Below, piece by piece: positions 23,878 to 32,379 of a stretch of DNA of 43,805 nucleotides. Every line of letters begins with the position of its first letter. The stretch's first letter is position 1. The notes under the pieces are model-generated. The model did not search any database, was not told where the DNA came from, and worked only from the letters and a program-made list of their open reading frames with translations. The DNA is from Hymenobacter metallilatus (GTDB lineage Bacteria; Bacteroidota; Bacteroidia; Cytophagales; Hymenobacteraceae), in the NCBI RefSeq assembly GCF_003944705.1, contig NZ_RWIS01000021.1, forward strand, positions 1-43,805, written 5' to 3'. The translations under genes were made by a program, and so were the position numbers.

Positions 23878-25244
23878 GCACGGCAGTTGCGCAGGCACCC
23901 GAAGCAGCACCCCGCTACGTCAATGACGCTTACATCCCTTTACTGGAGAACCCCAGCCGCTACCTGGTGTTGCGGGGTGGCGGGGGAAGCGGCAAGTCGG
24001 TATGGGCTGCCCAGAAGCTGGCCATGCGCCTGACAAGCGAACACAACCACCGCCTGCTGGTCGTGCGCAAGGTAAAGGATACCCTGCGTCAGTCCGTGTA
24101 CGAGCAGCTGCTGGACGTATTGCGGGCCTGGGACATGCTTGACGACGTGACGACCACCACTTCCCCGCTCAGTATCAAGTGCCGGACCACCAACTCGGAA
24201 ATCCTGTTTGCCGGTATTGACGACCCGGAAAAGCTCAAGTCCATCACCCGCATCACCTCCATCTGGATTGAGGAAGCCACCGAGTTGGAACTGACAGACT
24301 TCACCCAGCTCGACATCCGCCTGCGGGGCAAAGCCCAGTACTACAAACAGTTCATCATCACCTTCAACCCCATCGACGAAGGACATTGGCTTAAGAAGCG
24401 CTTCTTCGATACCCCCGACCCGCGGGCAACGGTGTTGTTGACCACGTTCCAGGATAACTACTTCCTGCCCGAAGAAGACCGGCAGACGCTGCTGCAGCTG
24501 GCCGCCATCAGTAAGAACTACTACCGGGTGTACGTGCAGAACGAGTGGGGCAAGGTCGAGACCGGCAACGAGTTCTATGACCAGTTCCAGCGCAGTCGCC
24601 ACGTGCGGTGCGTTCCTTACTTACCGGGGGTAGCCATTCTGCAGGTCTGGGATGCCAATGCCCACCCATACTCGGCCATGCTCTGCGCCCAGCTGCAGCA
24701 GCTTCCGGAGGGGCGCTTTCGGGTGCGCATCTTCCGCGAGTACACCCTGCCCGCCCCCAACTCCGGGGTGCGGCCCACGGCCCGGGCGTTTCTGCGGGAC
24801 TGGCAGCAGCACTGGCAAAGCTCGGATGTGCTCTACACGGGAGATGCGAGCATGAACAACCGCAAGCCCGGAGAGGGCAATCAAACGCTCAAGAAGGACA
24901 TTGAGAGTGAGTTGCTCCCGTGTTTGACCGGTGGCTCGGACCGGTGGCTGCGCCAGAACCCGAACGTGCTGCGCCGGCGGGATTGGCTCAATGCCATCTT
25001 CAGCGGCTACTACCCCGACATCGAGTTGTGGATCGACGAGTCCTGCACCGAGACGATTGCCGACCTGGAGCTTACCCAGCTGGGGATTGACGGGAAGCTC
25101 AAAGAAAAGAAAGTCGATAAGGAGAAAGGCATCACCTACGAAGTACGCGGCCACTGCAGCGACGACGTGGATTACCTGTTCTGCGCTCTCTTCCCCGATA
25201 AGCTCCAGCAATTCCTACGCCGGGGCCTACCCCCTACCTCTTAA
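23874..25244 (+). CDS. Terminase large subunit (PBSX/Terminase_3-like)
   Basis: 456 residues. ATPase domain: Walker A RGGGGSGKS (34-42), Walker B ITSIWIEEATEL with acidic pair Glu133-Glu134, coupling region FIITFNP. RNase H-like nuclease domain: QVWDANAHPYSAM (Asp260), YTGDAS (about 324), CSDDVDYLFCAL (about 431). All catalytic acids look intact, so it should still package or cut DNA. The next genes should normally be portal and head genes, but only two short ORFs lie between it and the tape measure gene. Confidence 0.92.
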   Translation: MSTAVAQAPEAAPRYVNDAYIPLLENPSRYLVLRGGGGSGKSVWAAQKLAMRLTSEHNHRLLVVRKVKDTLRQSVYEQLLDVLRAWDMLDDVTTTTSPLSIKCRTTNSEILFAGIDDPEKLKSITRITSIWIEEATELELTDFTQLDIRLRGKAQYYKQFIITFNPIDEGHWLKKRFFDTPDPRATVLLTTFQDNYFLPEEDRQTLLQLAAISKNYYRVYVQNEWGKVETGNEFYDQFQRSRHVRCVPYLPGVAILQVWDANAHPYSAMLCAQLQQLPEGRFRVRIFREYTLPAPNSGVRPTARAFLRDWQQHWQSSDVLYTGDASMNNRKPGEGNQTLKKDIESELLPCLTGGSDRWLRQNPNVLRRRDWLNAIFSGYYPDIELWIDESCTETIADLELTQLGIDGKLKEKKVDKEKGITYEVRGHCSDDVDYLFCALFPDKLQQFLRRGLPPTS

Positions 25245-25254
25245 CCACACACTC

Positions 25255-25455
25255 ATGAAAACATACCCTACTACCTCCTACACGGTCCGCCTGGTCCGGG
25301 GAGACGGCCAGGAAGAAACCCAGACGATTCAGGCAGCGGGCCCGCGCGATGCGGTCGTCGTGCTGCTGGCCGGCAAGCAGCTGCCCCTGATCGGGCAAAC
25401 CGTTACGGTCTTCGTGGACGGGCAGCAGGTATCTCTTGACCCCATCACGCTTTAA
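25255..25455 (+). CDS. Small hypothetical protein, 66 residues
   Basis: ATG at 25255, ten bases after the terminase stop; TAA at 25453-25455. Begins MKTYPTTSYTVRLVRGDGQE and continues as a beta-rich small domain (AAGPRDAVVVLLAGKQLPLI, VTVFVDGQQVSLDP). It looks like a small phage structural or decoration-type fold, but no family is recognised. It occupies the place where head genes would be expected. Confidence 0.6.
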   Translation: MKTYPTTSYTVRLVRGDGQEETQTIQAAGPRDAVVVLLAGKQLPLIGQTVTVFVDGQQVSLDPITL

Positions 25456-25467
25456 CTCTGCCCCACG

Positions 25468-25806
25468 ATGCCCACCGTGACCATCCGCCTGGACGGAACT
25501 ACCGACGACAAGATTACCGCCCTGTGCGCCATGGTTATCCAGCAGCAAGGCCACATTGCCGTACTCACGCATCTGACCGCCACACTCTGCAGCTCGACGC
25601 TACAGTATTCTCCGGAGCAAGCAGGGATGCTGCTGGATCAGCTCGTGCCTCCGGCTATTGAGCGGGCGAACGACGACTTCCGCAAGTTCGTGCTCGACCA
25701 CCAGATCAACGTGATTCGCCAGGAGCCGGAACCCGTGCTCAGTTGGCGCGCCCGGGCCCGTTCGCTCACCGCGCGAGCGTGGGCGAAGTTGCGCGCATGG
25801 ACATAG
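25468..25806 (+). CDS. Hypothetical protein upstream of the tape measure gene, 112 residues
   Basis: MPTVTIRLDGTTDDKITALC, then helical; the C-terminus is Arg/Trp-rich (WRARARSLTARAWAKLRAWT). It overlaps the tape measure start by ten bases. In intact siphophages this place holds a tail assembly chaperone, but no slippery sequence or matching family is recognisable, so that role is only a positional guess. Confidence 0.55.
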   Translation: MPTVTIRLDGTTDDKITALCAMVIQQQGHIAVLTHLTATLCSSTLQYSPEQAGMLLDQLVPPAIERANDDFRKFVLDHQINVIRQEPEPVLSWRARARSLTARAWAKLRAWT

Positions 25807-28800
25807 ATGGAGGTATCCGGCTGGACTTAGGTCAGCCAATTGAGGGCTTGAATCAGTTGGGGGAAGCCGCGCGCAACCTGCAACGGGAAATCAACGCGTT
25901 CAACGATGTAGGCAAGCGCAACTACCAGCGCATGGCCGAGCAGGCCCTGGCTTTTCAGCAGCGCGTGGCGGAGCTGGCTGCCGAGCAACGAGCGGCCACG
26001 GCCGCGTTCCGCTCAGCCCAGGCCGCCGTGGAGCAGGCAACCAAAGACGCCGCCAAAGCCGAGGAGCGGCTGGCTGACGCCCGGAAGCGGGCCAACAACT
26101 CCGAAGCCGTGCAGAAGTGGACCCAGGAGCTGACCAAAGCCCGACAACGTTTAGCAGAAGCTACCCAGGCCGAGAAGGAGAACCGCAAAGCAGTCGAGGA
26201 GACCACCCGGGCCCGACAGCAGGAAGTGACGCAGCAGAAGCTCTCCGTAGCGGCTGCCAAAGATGCCGCGGCCGCCGAGCGGGAACGCGCCAAAGCCGCC
26301 GCCGCTGCCGCGCGCGAGCAAAGCACTCCCAAAGCTCCCTCGTCCGGTGGCGGTATCTTCAGCTCCCTGACGGGCGGGGGAAGTTTGCTCACGGGGATTG
26401 CCGGCCGCATTCTGCCAGTCGTTGCCGGCCTGCAGCTGGTCGACAAGGCCATTGAGAAAGTCAAAGAGGGCATCAGTAAACGCGCCGAGCAAAGCGGGCT
26501 CCAGGCGACGTTTACTGCCCTGGCCGGCAGCGCCTCGGCCGGGGCCAAAGAGTTCGTGTACATCAAGCAGCAGGCCGATGCCTTCGGGGTAACGCTGGGT
26601 CCACTGGCCAAAGCATATACCGGTATTTACGCCGCCGGTAAGGAAGCCAACCTGACCGTCGCCCAAACCCGCTCCATCTTCCAGGCCGTCACGGCCGAAA
26701 CCAAAGCACTGGGTAAGTCGGATGAGGATCTGGAGCGGGCTCTACGGGCCGTGCAGCAGATGCTCAGCAAGAACGTGGTCTCCTCCGAGGAACTTCGGGG
26801 GCAGTTGGGCGACGTATTACCCGATGCTACCGGCAAAGCCGCGAAAGCCCTGGGCGTCAGCACGGCCGAGCTGGATAAGATGCTGCGCAAAGGCCAGATC
26901 GTAGCCACGGACTTCCTGCCCAAGTTCGCGGCCGAGCTGCAGAAATCCTACGGGCAGGGCTCGGCGGATGCGGCTACCCAGCTACGCTCCAATCTGAGCC
27001 GGATCAATACCTTCATCGACGAGCAGGCCGCCCGCGTGGGTGCTCTGGTTGAACCGGTGGTCAAGTACATTGCCGACCTGGTAGGTGCGCCGGCCAAGCT
27101 CTCCCAATCCCTACAACAGGAGCTGGTCGATCTGGAGACGTCGGCTCAGAAGATCCGGGAAACCAACGTGGGCAGCAAGGAGCGGATCGAATTGATCAAA
27201 GAGCTGCAGCAGCAGTACCCGGCGTATCTGGGGAATCTGAATGCCGAGACGGCCACGAATCAGCAGTTGTCACTTGCTATCGACAAGGTAAGCGAGTCGC
27301 TGGTCAACCGCATCGTCATCCAACGCAAGGAGGAGGAAATCGGCGAGCAGGCCCAGAAGACCGCCGATAAGCGCATTGCCGCGTTGGAGGCCGAACGCCA
27401 ACTGCGGGAAAAGCTGGTCAACATTCAGCGGCAGAACGAGAGCCAGCGGCGGCGTAGCAGCACGTTCGTGGATGAAACAGGGGATCGACGGCCGGTTCGC
27501 AGCTTACGTGAAGAGTTTTCCGGCCTTGACCTGGCTGCGCAGGCGGAGCTGGCCACCGATGCCATTGCCAAAGGCGAAGCCGGTATCAGCCGCCAGAATG
27601 CCGCCTACCTGAGTTTGGTTGGGGCACTGAAAGACTACCGCCAGGCCCAGATCGAGCTGGCGGCTGAAGATGTGCGGGGCAATGATTTGTCGGCCGAAAA
27701 ACGCCGCTTGATGCGCGAACTGGGGATTGAAGAAACGAAAGCTGCCGGTGCGACAACTACCAACACGGCTGCCCAGCAGGGATTGATTGAGAAGCTGCGG
27801 GCGCAACGCGAGGAGTTGATCAAACGCCGCACGGCCCTGCAGGGAGAGTTCAACGACCCGGTTTATCGCAAGCAGGTTGATGCGTTCAACACGCAAATTG
27901 AGGCGATTGACAAGAAGCTGGCCGAGCTGGAGAATAAAGGCCAGAAAGCACGTAGCAATCAACTGGAAGCGGCCTATAAAGCCGTACTGGCCGCTCGTAA
28001 AAAGCTGCGGGAAGAGTACGATAAGGCCCTGCTGGCCGAATTGCAGAAGGATGGCAAAGCCCAGGCCGAGGAGCAACTCAAGCAAGACCTGGCCAGCATC
28101 AAGCAGCTGGAAGACACCATCCGCGAGAAGGAGCGGCTCTATAAGAAGAAAGGGGGCAAAGGGCTGGATGCAGACGGCCAGCTTAGCCTGGAGCAGCAGG
28201 CACAGATCAACAAGCTCACGGCCGATGCCCAACGCCGGCACGATGAAACGCTGGAAGCCTTAGAGCGGCAGACCAACGCCCGGATCCTGGACCTGCAGCG
28301 GGATTCCGATGAGAAGCAGGTCGCTCAGCTACGGGCCAAGTTCGACGAGGAGATTCGCCTGGCCCGGGCCGCCAAGAACGAGCGGCTGGTCATTGCGCTG
28401 GAAGAAGCGAAAGAGCGGCAGCTGCAGGAGCTACAGGAGGCGCAGGAAGTCGCCCGGATTCAGGCCGAAACCCAGGCCAAGGTGGAAGCCATTCGCCGCC
28501 GTAAGACGCCGATCATCAGCGTAGGTGGTCCGGACGTCACGGCTGATCAGACCAACAACCCGGCGCTGGAAGGTGCCAGGCAGGAGAACTTCTTTCGGCG
28601 GTTGCTGGCCCGGGCAGCCGTGGATATCGAGCGGGATAAGCAACGGGATATCCTTAACGCGCAGATTGACGGTGCCAATGATGAGTTGCGTGCTATGCGC
28701 AACAACTTCACCCGCCAGGGGATCGAACGCAAAAAAGCCCTGCAGGACAGCATTACGGATGCGGAGGCCGCCCTCAACAAGTTGGGCAAAGCCCCCAAGT

Positions 28801-29780
28801 TCGATGTGCTGAAGCTACTCGGGGTGAAGGAAGAGGATCGGGCCAAAGCGGAACAGGCCTTCAATACGCTCACGCAAAATGTCATCTCGGCTGTCGGCCA
28901 GATGTTTCAGGCCGAGCAGCAGGCCGCAGCCAATCGGGCGGGTACCGCTTCTACTGCTATCTCTGAGTTGCAAAGCCAACTGCAGGCGGAAATAGCGCTC
29001 CGCAAAGAAGGAAGTGCCAGCAACATTGCCACCCTGCGCGAGCAGATCAACGAGCAGAAGCGCATCCGCAAAGAAGCGCTGGCTGATCAACGCAAAGCGG
29101 CCCAGGCCCAGGTAGTAGTAGATAGTATCACTCAGGGCAGCAGCGTGGCCACAGCCGCGGCCAATGTGCTGGCGGTATTCGCCCCGCTGGGACCGGCCGG
29201 CTTCATTGCCGGTATTGCAGCAGCCTCCCTGCTGGTGGGGGCATTCATCAAGGCCAAAGTAAACGCATTTAAAGCCGCTGGCGATGTAGGCGGTGGTGGT
29301 AGCAACCCGGGCTATTTCAAAGGAGGCTACACCGGTGGGCGCAGCATCTTCGAGGAGCGGGGCCCGGTGCACGGACAGGAGTTTGTGGTAGACCACAAAA
29401 AAACCCGGGAGAACCGCAGCTTCCTGGAAGCCCTGCACCAGGATCGGCTGCATACGCTACGGCTGGATGATCCGACTCTGCAGAAGCTTTCCTTGCCACA
29501 GTGGTCGGTACCGACTACTCCGCTCAATCTACCCAAAATATCGCCCGATGTGTTACCCCGGCTTCAGGAAGCGCGACAGCAGACGCAGGAGCAACAAGTA
29601 GTCATCAATCGAGAGCTACAAGCGGAGTTGGTTAAAACCAACCAGAAGCTGGATACGGCCATTGCGCAGTTGAAGCTGATCGACAAAACTCGGGTTGTTC
29701 CTCTTATGCCCGGTGGAGTGACAACAACCTTCGATCCGGAAACCAACATCACGCAGTTACACACACTGGAGGAGGAATAA
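25797..29780 (+). CDS. Phage tail tape measure protein
   Basis: 1,327 residues from the ATG at 25797 (MDIDGGIRLDLGQPIEGLNQ). An Ala/Glu-rich coiled coil (about 20-170), a hydrophobic patch near 195-215, then the tape-measure domain (about 235-390) with LQATFTALAGSASAGAKEFV, LGKSDEDLERALRAVQQML and SSEELRGQLGDVLPDATG. A long coiled coil (about 400-1100) precedes a strongly hydrophobic stretch (about 1115-1150) that would insert in the host membrane during DNA injection. In complete phages it sets tail length. Here the tail tube, baseplate and fibre genes are missing around it, while the reading frame is long and undamaged. Confidence 0.9.
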   Translation: MDIDGGIRLDLGQPIEGLNQLGEAARNLQREINAFNDVGKRNYQRMAEQALAFQQRVAELAAEQRAATAAFRSAQAAVEQATKDAAKAEERLADARKRANNSEAVQKWTQELTKARQRLAEATQAEKENRKAVEETTRARQQEVTQQKLSVAAAKDAAAAERERAKAAAAAAREQSTPKAPSSGGGIFSSLTGGGSLLTGIAGRILPVVAGLQLVDKAIEKVKEGISKRAEQSGLQATFTALAGSASAGAKEFVYIKQQADAFGVTLGPLAKAYTGIYAAGKEANLTVAQTRSIFQAVTAETKALGKSDEDLERALRAVQQMLSKNVVSSEELRGQLGDVLPDATGKAAKALGVSTAELDKMLRKGQIVATDFLPKFAAELQKSYGQGSADAATQLRSNLSRINTFIDEQAARVGALVEPVVKYIADLVGAPAKLSQSLQQELVDLETSAQKIRETNVGSKERIELIKELQQQYPAYLGNLNAETATNQQLSLAIDKVSESLVNRIVIQRKEEEIGEQAQKTADKRIAALEAERQLREKLVNIQRQNESQRRRSSTFVDETGDRRPVRSLREEFSGLDLAAQAELATDAIAKGEAGISRQNAAYLSLVGALKDYRQAQIELAAEDVRGNDLSAEKRRLMRELGIEETKAAGATTTNTAAQQGLIEKLRAQREELIKRRTALQGEFNDPVYRKQVDAFNTQIEAIDKKLAELENKGQKARSNQLEAAYKAVLAARKKLREEYDKALLAELQKDGKAQAEEQLKQDLASIKQLEDTIREKERLYKKKGGKGLDADGQLSLEQQAQINKLTADAQRRHDETLEALERQTNARILDLQRDSDEKQVAQLRAKFDEEIRLARAAKNERLVIALEEAKERQLQELQEAQEVARIQAETQAKVEAIRRRKTPIISVGGPDVTADQTNNPALEGARQENFFRRLLARAAVDIERDKQRDILNAQIDGANDELRAMRNNFTRQGIERKKALQDSITDAEAALNKLGKAPKFDVLKLLGVKEEDRAKAEQAFNTLTQNVISAVGQMFQAEQQAAANRAGTASTAISELQSQLQAEIALRKEGSASNIATLREQINEQKRIRKEALADQRKAAQAQVVVDSITQGSSVATAAANVLAVFAPLGPAGFIAGIAAASLLVGAFIKAKVNAFKAAGDVGGGGSNPGYFKGGYTGGRSIFEERGPVHGQEFVVDHKKTRENRSFLEALHQDRLHTLRLDDPTLQKLSLPQWSVPTTPLNLPKISPDVLPRLQEARQQTQEQQVVINRELQAELVKTNQKLDTAIAQLKLIDKTRVVPLMPGGVTTTFDPETNITQLHTLEEE

Positions 29781-29800
29781 CCGGACCCGCTGGACATAGC

Positions 29801-29830
29801 AACGCCTCTCCTTCGTCCAGGAGAGGCGTT
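29801..29830 (+). terminator. Terminator after the tape measure gene
   Basis: AACGCCTCTCC (29801-29811) pairs perfectly with GGAGAGGCGTT (29820-29830) across an eight-base loop, 21 bases after the stop. It ends the phage transcription unit and marks the right boundary of the module. Confidence 0.8.
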
Positions 29831-29957
29831 GTGTTGCAACAGGTGTTTGCTCTACTACTCCGGAACACACACCTGTTAATCCAGAGTAGCGGGATAAAAC
29901 TACTAAGTAGTGTGCTTACGGGTATGTATTTCCAGATTTCCAGATGGAATTCTTTCG

Positions 29958-30035
29958 GAATTCCGGTGGAATTCCCAGGTAAATCCGGTGGAATTCCAAC
30001 ATAGGGCTTGAGGAATTCCGGTGGAATTCCACCGG
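29958..30035. repeat. Phased GGAATTCC-type repeats
   Basis: The 13-mer CCGGTGGAATTCC occurs at 29963, 29985 and 30018, spaced 22 and 33 bp, multiples of 11 bp, so on one face of the helix. The 19-base string GGAATTCCGGTGGAATTCC occurs twice. CCGGTGGAATTCCACCGG (30018-30035) is a perfect 18-bp palindrome. They lie directly after the 3' end of the resolvase gene. They could be protein-binding sites (resolvase accessory sites, an origin or an operator) or remnants of a mobile end. Confidence 0.7.
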
Positions 30036-30041
30036 AATTTC

Positions 30042-30704
30042 TCAAGCGGATACCCGCTGCAGCAGGCGTTGCACGGACATAGGAAAGAACGCCTTCCCAC
30101 GGCGGGTGCGGTAGCCCGATTCGTTGAGCTCGTGGGCAATCTGCTGCAGCGTGTGGCCCTGGGCCTGCAAAAGCGAAGCGAGGCGGGCGGCCTGGCGGTT
30201 GGCCTGGTTAGTACGGGCATTCTGCTGACGTACCTCCTGGCCCCGGGCTACGGCCTCGGCCGTCAGGTTGGCCGGCGTGCCGAGCCTAGCCCCACGGGCT
30301 TTCTTGGCCTGCAGCGCATCCCGGGTGCGCTTGCTGATGGTTTCCCGCTCGTGCTGGGCTATGACGGCAAACAACCCGACCGTTAGGGTATTGGCATCGG
30401 GCATGTCGCAGCAGACGAAGTCCACGCCCGAGTCGCGCAGAGCGAAGATGAAGCCGGCGTTGCGGGAGAGACGGTCGAGCTTGGCGATGAGCAGCGTCCC
30501 CCCTACCCTGCGGGCTTCAGCCATGGCGGCCGCCAGCTGGGGCCGGTGGTTCTTCTTGCCGCTCTCCACTTCCACGAATTCTTCTCCCAACTGCCCCCCT
30601 GCTTCGGCGAAGCTGTGCACGGCCGCGCGCTGCGCTTCCAGGCCCAGACCGGACTGGCCCTGCTTCAGCGTGGAGACTCTGTAATATGGAATGTACTTCT
30701 TCAC
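30042..30704 (-). CDS. Serine recombinase (resolvase/invertase family)
   Basis: 220 residues, GTG start at 30704 (MKKYIPYYRVSTLKQGQSG). Catalytic Ser11 in YYRVSTLKQ; LLIAKLDRLSRNAGF; ISKRTRDALQAKKARG in the E-helix region; C-terminal HTH QIAHELNESGYRTRRGKAF. This small resolvase type resolves plasmid multimers or transposon cointegrates, or inverts segments. A 38-bp dyad (30746-30783) lies 42 bp upstream of the start and phased repeats lie behind the gene, both candidate recombination sites. It may be the plasmid's multimer-resolution gene. Confidence 0.9.
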   Translation of the reverse strand: MKKYIPYYRVSTLKQGQSGLGLEAQRAAVHSFAEAGGQLGEEFVEVESGKKNHRPQLAAAMAEARRVGGTLLIAKLDRLSRNAGFIFALRDSGVDFVCCDMPDANTLTVGLFAVIAQHERETISKRTRDALQAKKARGARLGTPANLTAEAVARGQEVRQQNARTNQANRQAARLASLLQAQGHTLQQIAHELNESGYRTRRGKAFFPMSVQRLLQRVSA

Positions 30705-30745
30705 TTAAAAGGCAGTGGGGAGGAAACGGCCCGCAAGATAGTGGT

Positions 30746-30783
30746 TATAACATTTTACAAACGAGCGTTTAGAAAATGTTATA
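30746..30783. promoter_or_regulatory. 38-bp near-perfect dyad, candidate res/crossover site
   Basis: Outer arms TATAACATTTT / AAAATGTTATA are perfect, and inner arms AAACG / CGTTT surround a central AG. It lies just upstream of the resolvase gene, as res sites do, and is AT-rich. It may also double as an autoregulatory operator. Confidence 0.55.
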
Positions 30784-30907
30784 GAGCATTCAGGTTACTC
30801 AGTTACCATTTTTTTGAACACGCCACCAGGAAGTTTCCGGGCGTAACTTACCTACTTGCTCATCCGCTTTAGTCTTATCTTTCCTCCAACTGGTGTATTG
30901 TGAATGT

Positions 30908-31423
30908 ATGCTGTTACAACGCTTCCTGCTTTTATCGGTCGTTGTCTTCGGCTTGGCCGATTGCACGCCGCGCCTGCACGGCAGCTACATGACGCAGGTC
31001 ACCTTATCCAATCCTGATAGGGAAACCCTAACGTTCAGGGGGAATCGATTCCACTATTGTTACGATGGCGTGAATAGTGGGAGGATGGGCAGCGGTACTT
31101 TCACTTTCAACAAGAGTATCCTTTTACTGCATTTCGACACCACGGCGGTACCCGCATTAAGCACCGAGCATTCGGCCTTACTTCTTTCCCGCAGCTTGGC
31201 CGACCGCGTGTTGGCTGGCACAGTTTACCGCTACAAGTACATGCCCGCGGGCGGACGGCACGCTGGTTTTCAATTAGCCCACTTATGGCCTATTGATACA
31301 ACGGTCCATTATTACAAACGTTTTTCGGGCTCCAGTGCCGAAGCGTTGAAAGAACCTACGCCTGTGTTTCGGTTTTACAGACGGATATCGGCCACAGAGG
31401 CGGGCCGATGTTTCGCATACTAG
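30908..31423 (+). CDS. Predicted lipoprotein, 171 residues
   Basis: Start chosen at ATG 30908 (MLLQRFLLLSVVVFGLADC), giving a short signal peptide with lipobox LADC at about 16-19. The mature part begins with LHGSYMTQVTLSNPDRETLT, a beta-rich pattern of GSY..., F...F.Y, GSGTF typical of small Bacteroidota lipoproteins. Exported to the cell envelope; function unknown. Two further lipoprotein-like genes follow within 4 kb (31661, 34169). Confidence 0.65.
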   Translation: MLLQRFLLLSVVVFGLADCTPRLHGSYMTQVTLSNPDRETLTFRGNRFHYCYDGVNSGRMGSGTFTFNKSILLLHFDTTAVPALSTEHSALLLSRSLADRVLAGTVYRYKYMPAGGRHAGFQLAHLWPIDTTVHYYKRFSGSSAEALKEPTPVFRFYRRISATEAGRCFAY

Positions 31424-31660
31424 CACGGCATCAGCGGCTGGCACAGGGCAAAAAGAAATAGGAAGGCACCGCGTACGTTTCTATCGCAATTTCCTACACT
31501 TCTTCAACGGCACCAAAATCGGTGAATAGACCATGGCCTGTCAATCACCGGACAACCGATTGATTTCCTTGCGTCATCGCCTAGGCTCGTTTACCTTGCC
31601 ATCGTGACGATAGAATATGCAATGGGCATAAACGGTGGGGCGTATCCTTTCTTGGCTGGT

Positions 31661-32161
31661 ATGCAGAGCTGTATGTCCCTTGCTTTTGCGGGGAGCATGG
31701 TGGTGCTTGGGACTTCCTGCGAATCGGAATACACCCGCTTCGAACGCTCCTTGACGCCTATCGGCTTGGAAGATAGTACGCTCTTCTGCGACCCAACGGG
31801 CCGGGTCTTCATCCGTCTGCCGTACCGGGAGGTGCACGAAGACATCAGCCAGGACCTGCCCTATAATTACGAGCAGACTGTGTACTTCGATTGGCTGAGC
31901 CCGGTCAGCTTGAAGAAGGGGCTTGACATCGCTACGTTTCGGCGGGTACCGGGCACGTCCAACTACTGGCAGGACCGCCACTTTATCTATACCGACCCCT
32001 ATGTGTCCTACCCTGGCCAACGTTATTTCTTCTCCTTGGGTCGGCGCAGGGAAGTACGCTTGTTGCCGAACCCGGAATTCGCCTACAGCGCGGGCAGTCT
32101 ATACTATCGGGGAGTACACGTTCCGGGGGATACCGTGCCCAAGTCAGGGCATTACCCATAA
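31661..32161 (+). CDS. Predicted lipoprotein with DKNYY-like repeats
   Basis: About 166 residues if started at ATG 31661 (MQSCMSLAFAGSMVVLGTSC), which gives a lipobox LGTSC; ATG 31622 and GTG 31604 are in-frame alternatives. The C-terminal half has the repeating layout GLDIATFRRVPGTSNYWQDR, HFIYTDP..., then AYSAGSLYYRGVHVPGDTV, similar to DKNYY domain proteins ('Y.D...VYY.g..v.gAD..TF'). Surface or periplasmic location likely; role unknown. Confidence 0.55.
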   Translation: MQSCMSLAFAGSMVVLGTSCESEYTRFERSLTPIGLEDSTLFCDPTGRVFIRLPYREVHEDISQDLPYNYEQTVYFDWLSPVSLKKGLDIATFRRVPGTSNYWQDRHFIYTDPYVSYPGQRYFFSLGRRREVRLLPNPEFAYSAGSLYYRGVHVPGDTVPKSGHYP

Positions 32162-32330
32162 TGCGGCTGTTACCCACCGTCTACTGGATGACGCATTTTT
32201 CTTACTGGCTTTACTGCCTCCACTGGGCTGGGAACATGTCCGCCCTGTAGGAAGGAGAACCCCCTGATCTATCAATACAAACGGCCGAATACTGAGAAGT
32301 ACCTTCCTGTTGCCAGTTTGAGAGAAACAA

Positions 32331-32347
32331 CTAGTTTTACAACTAAA
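32331..32347. promoter_or_regulatory. Partition operator repeat, copy 1
   Basis: CTAGTTTTACAACTAAA, 33 bp upstream of the parA ATG. An identical 17-mer lies upstream of the ribbon-helix-helix gene (33053-33069). It contains the half-sites TAGTT and AACTA, fitting an autoregulatory operator and/or centromere site for the small partition protein. Confidence 0.65.
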
Positions 32348-32379
32348 TCGACAACCCATACCAGTTCAAGTACGACAAC

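Noticed and set aside
27504..28241. Minus-strand ORF inside the tape measure gene
   Set aside because: Antisense of a repetitive coiled-coil coding region; no recognisable domain.
30042..30783. The serine recombinase as part of the Tn3-type element
   Set aside because: The 38-bp ends at 34059 and 34844 enclose only the lipoprotein gene. No matching end was seen near the recombinase, which is 3.3 kb away.
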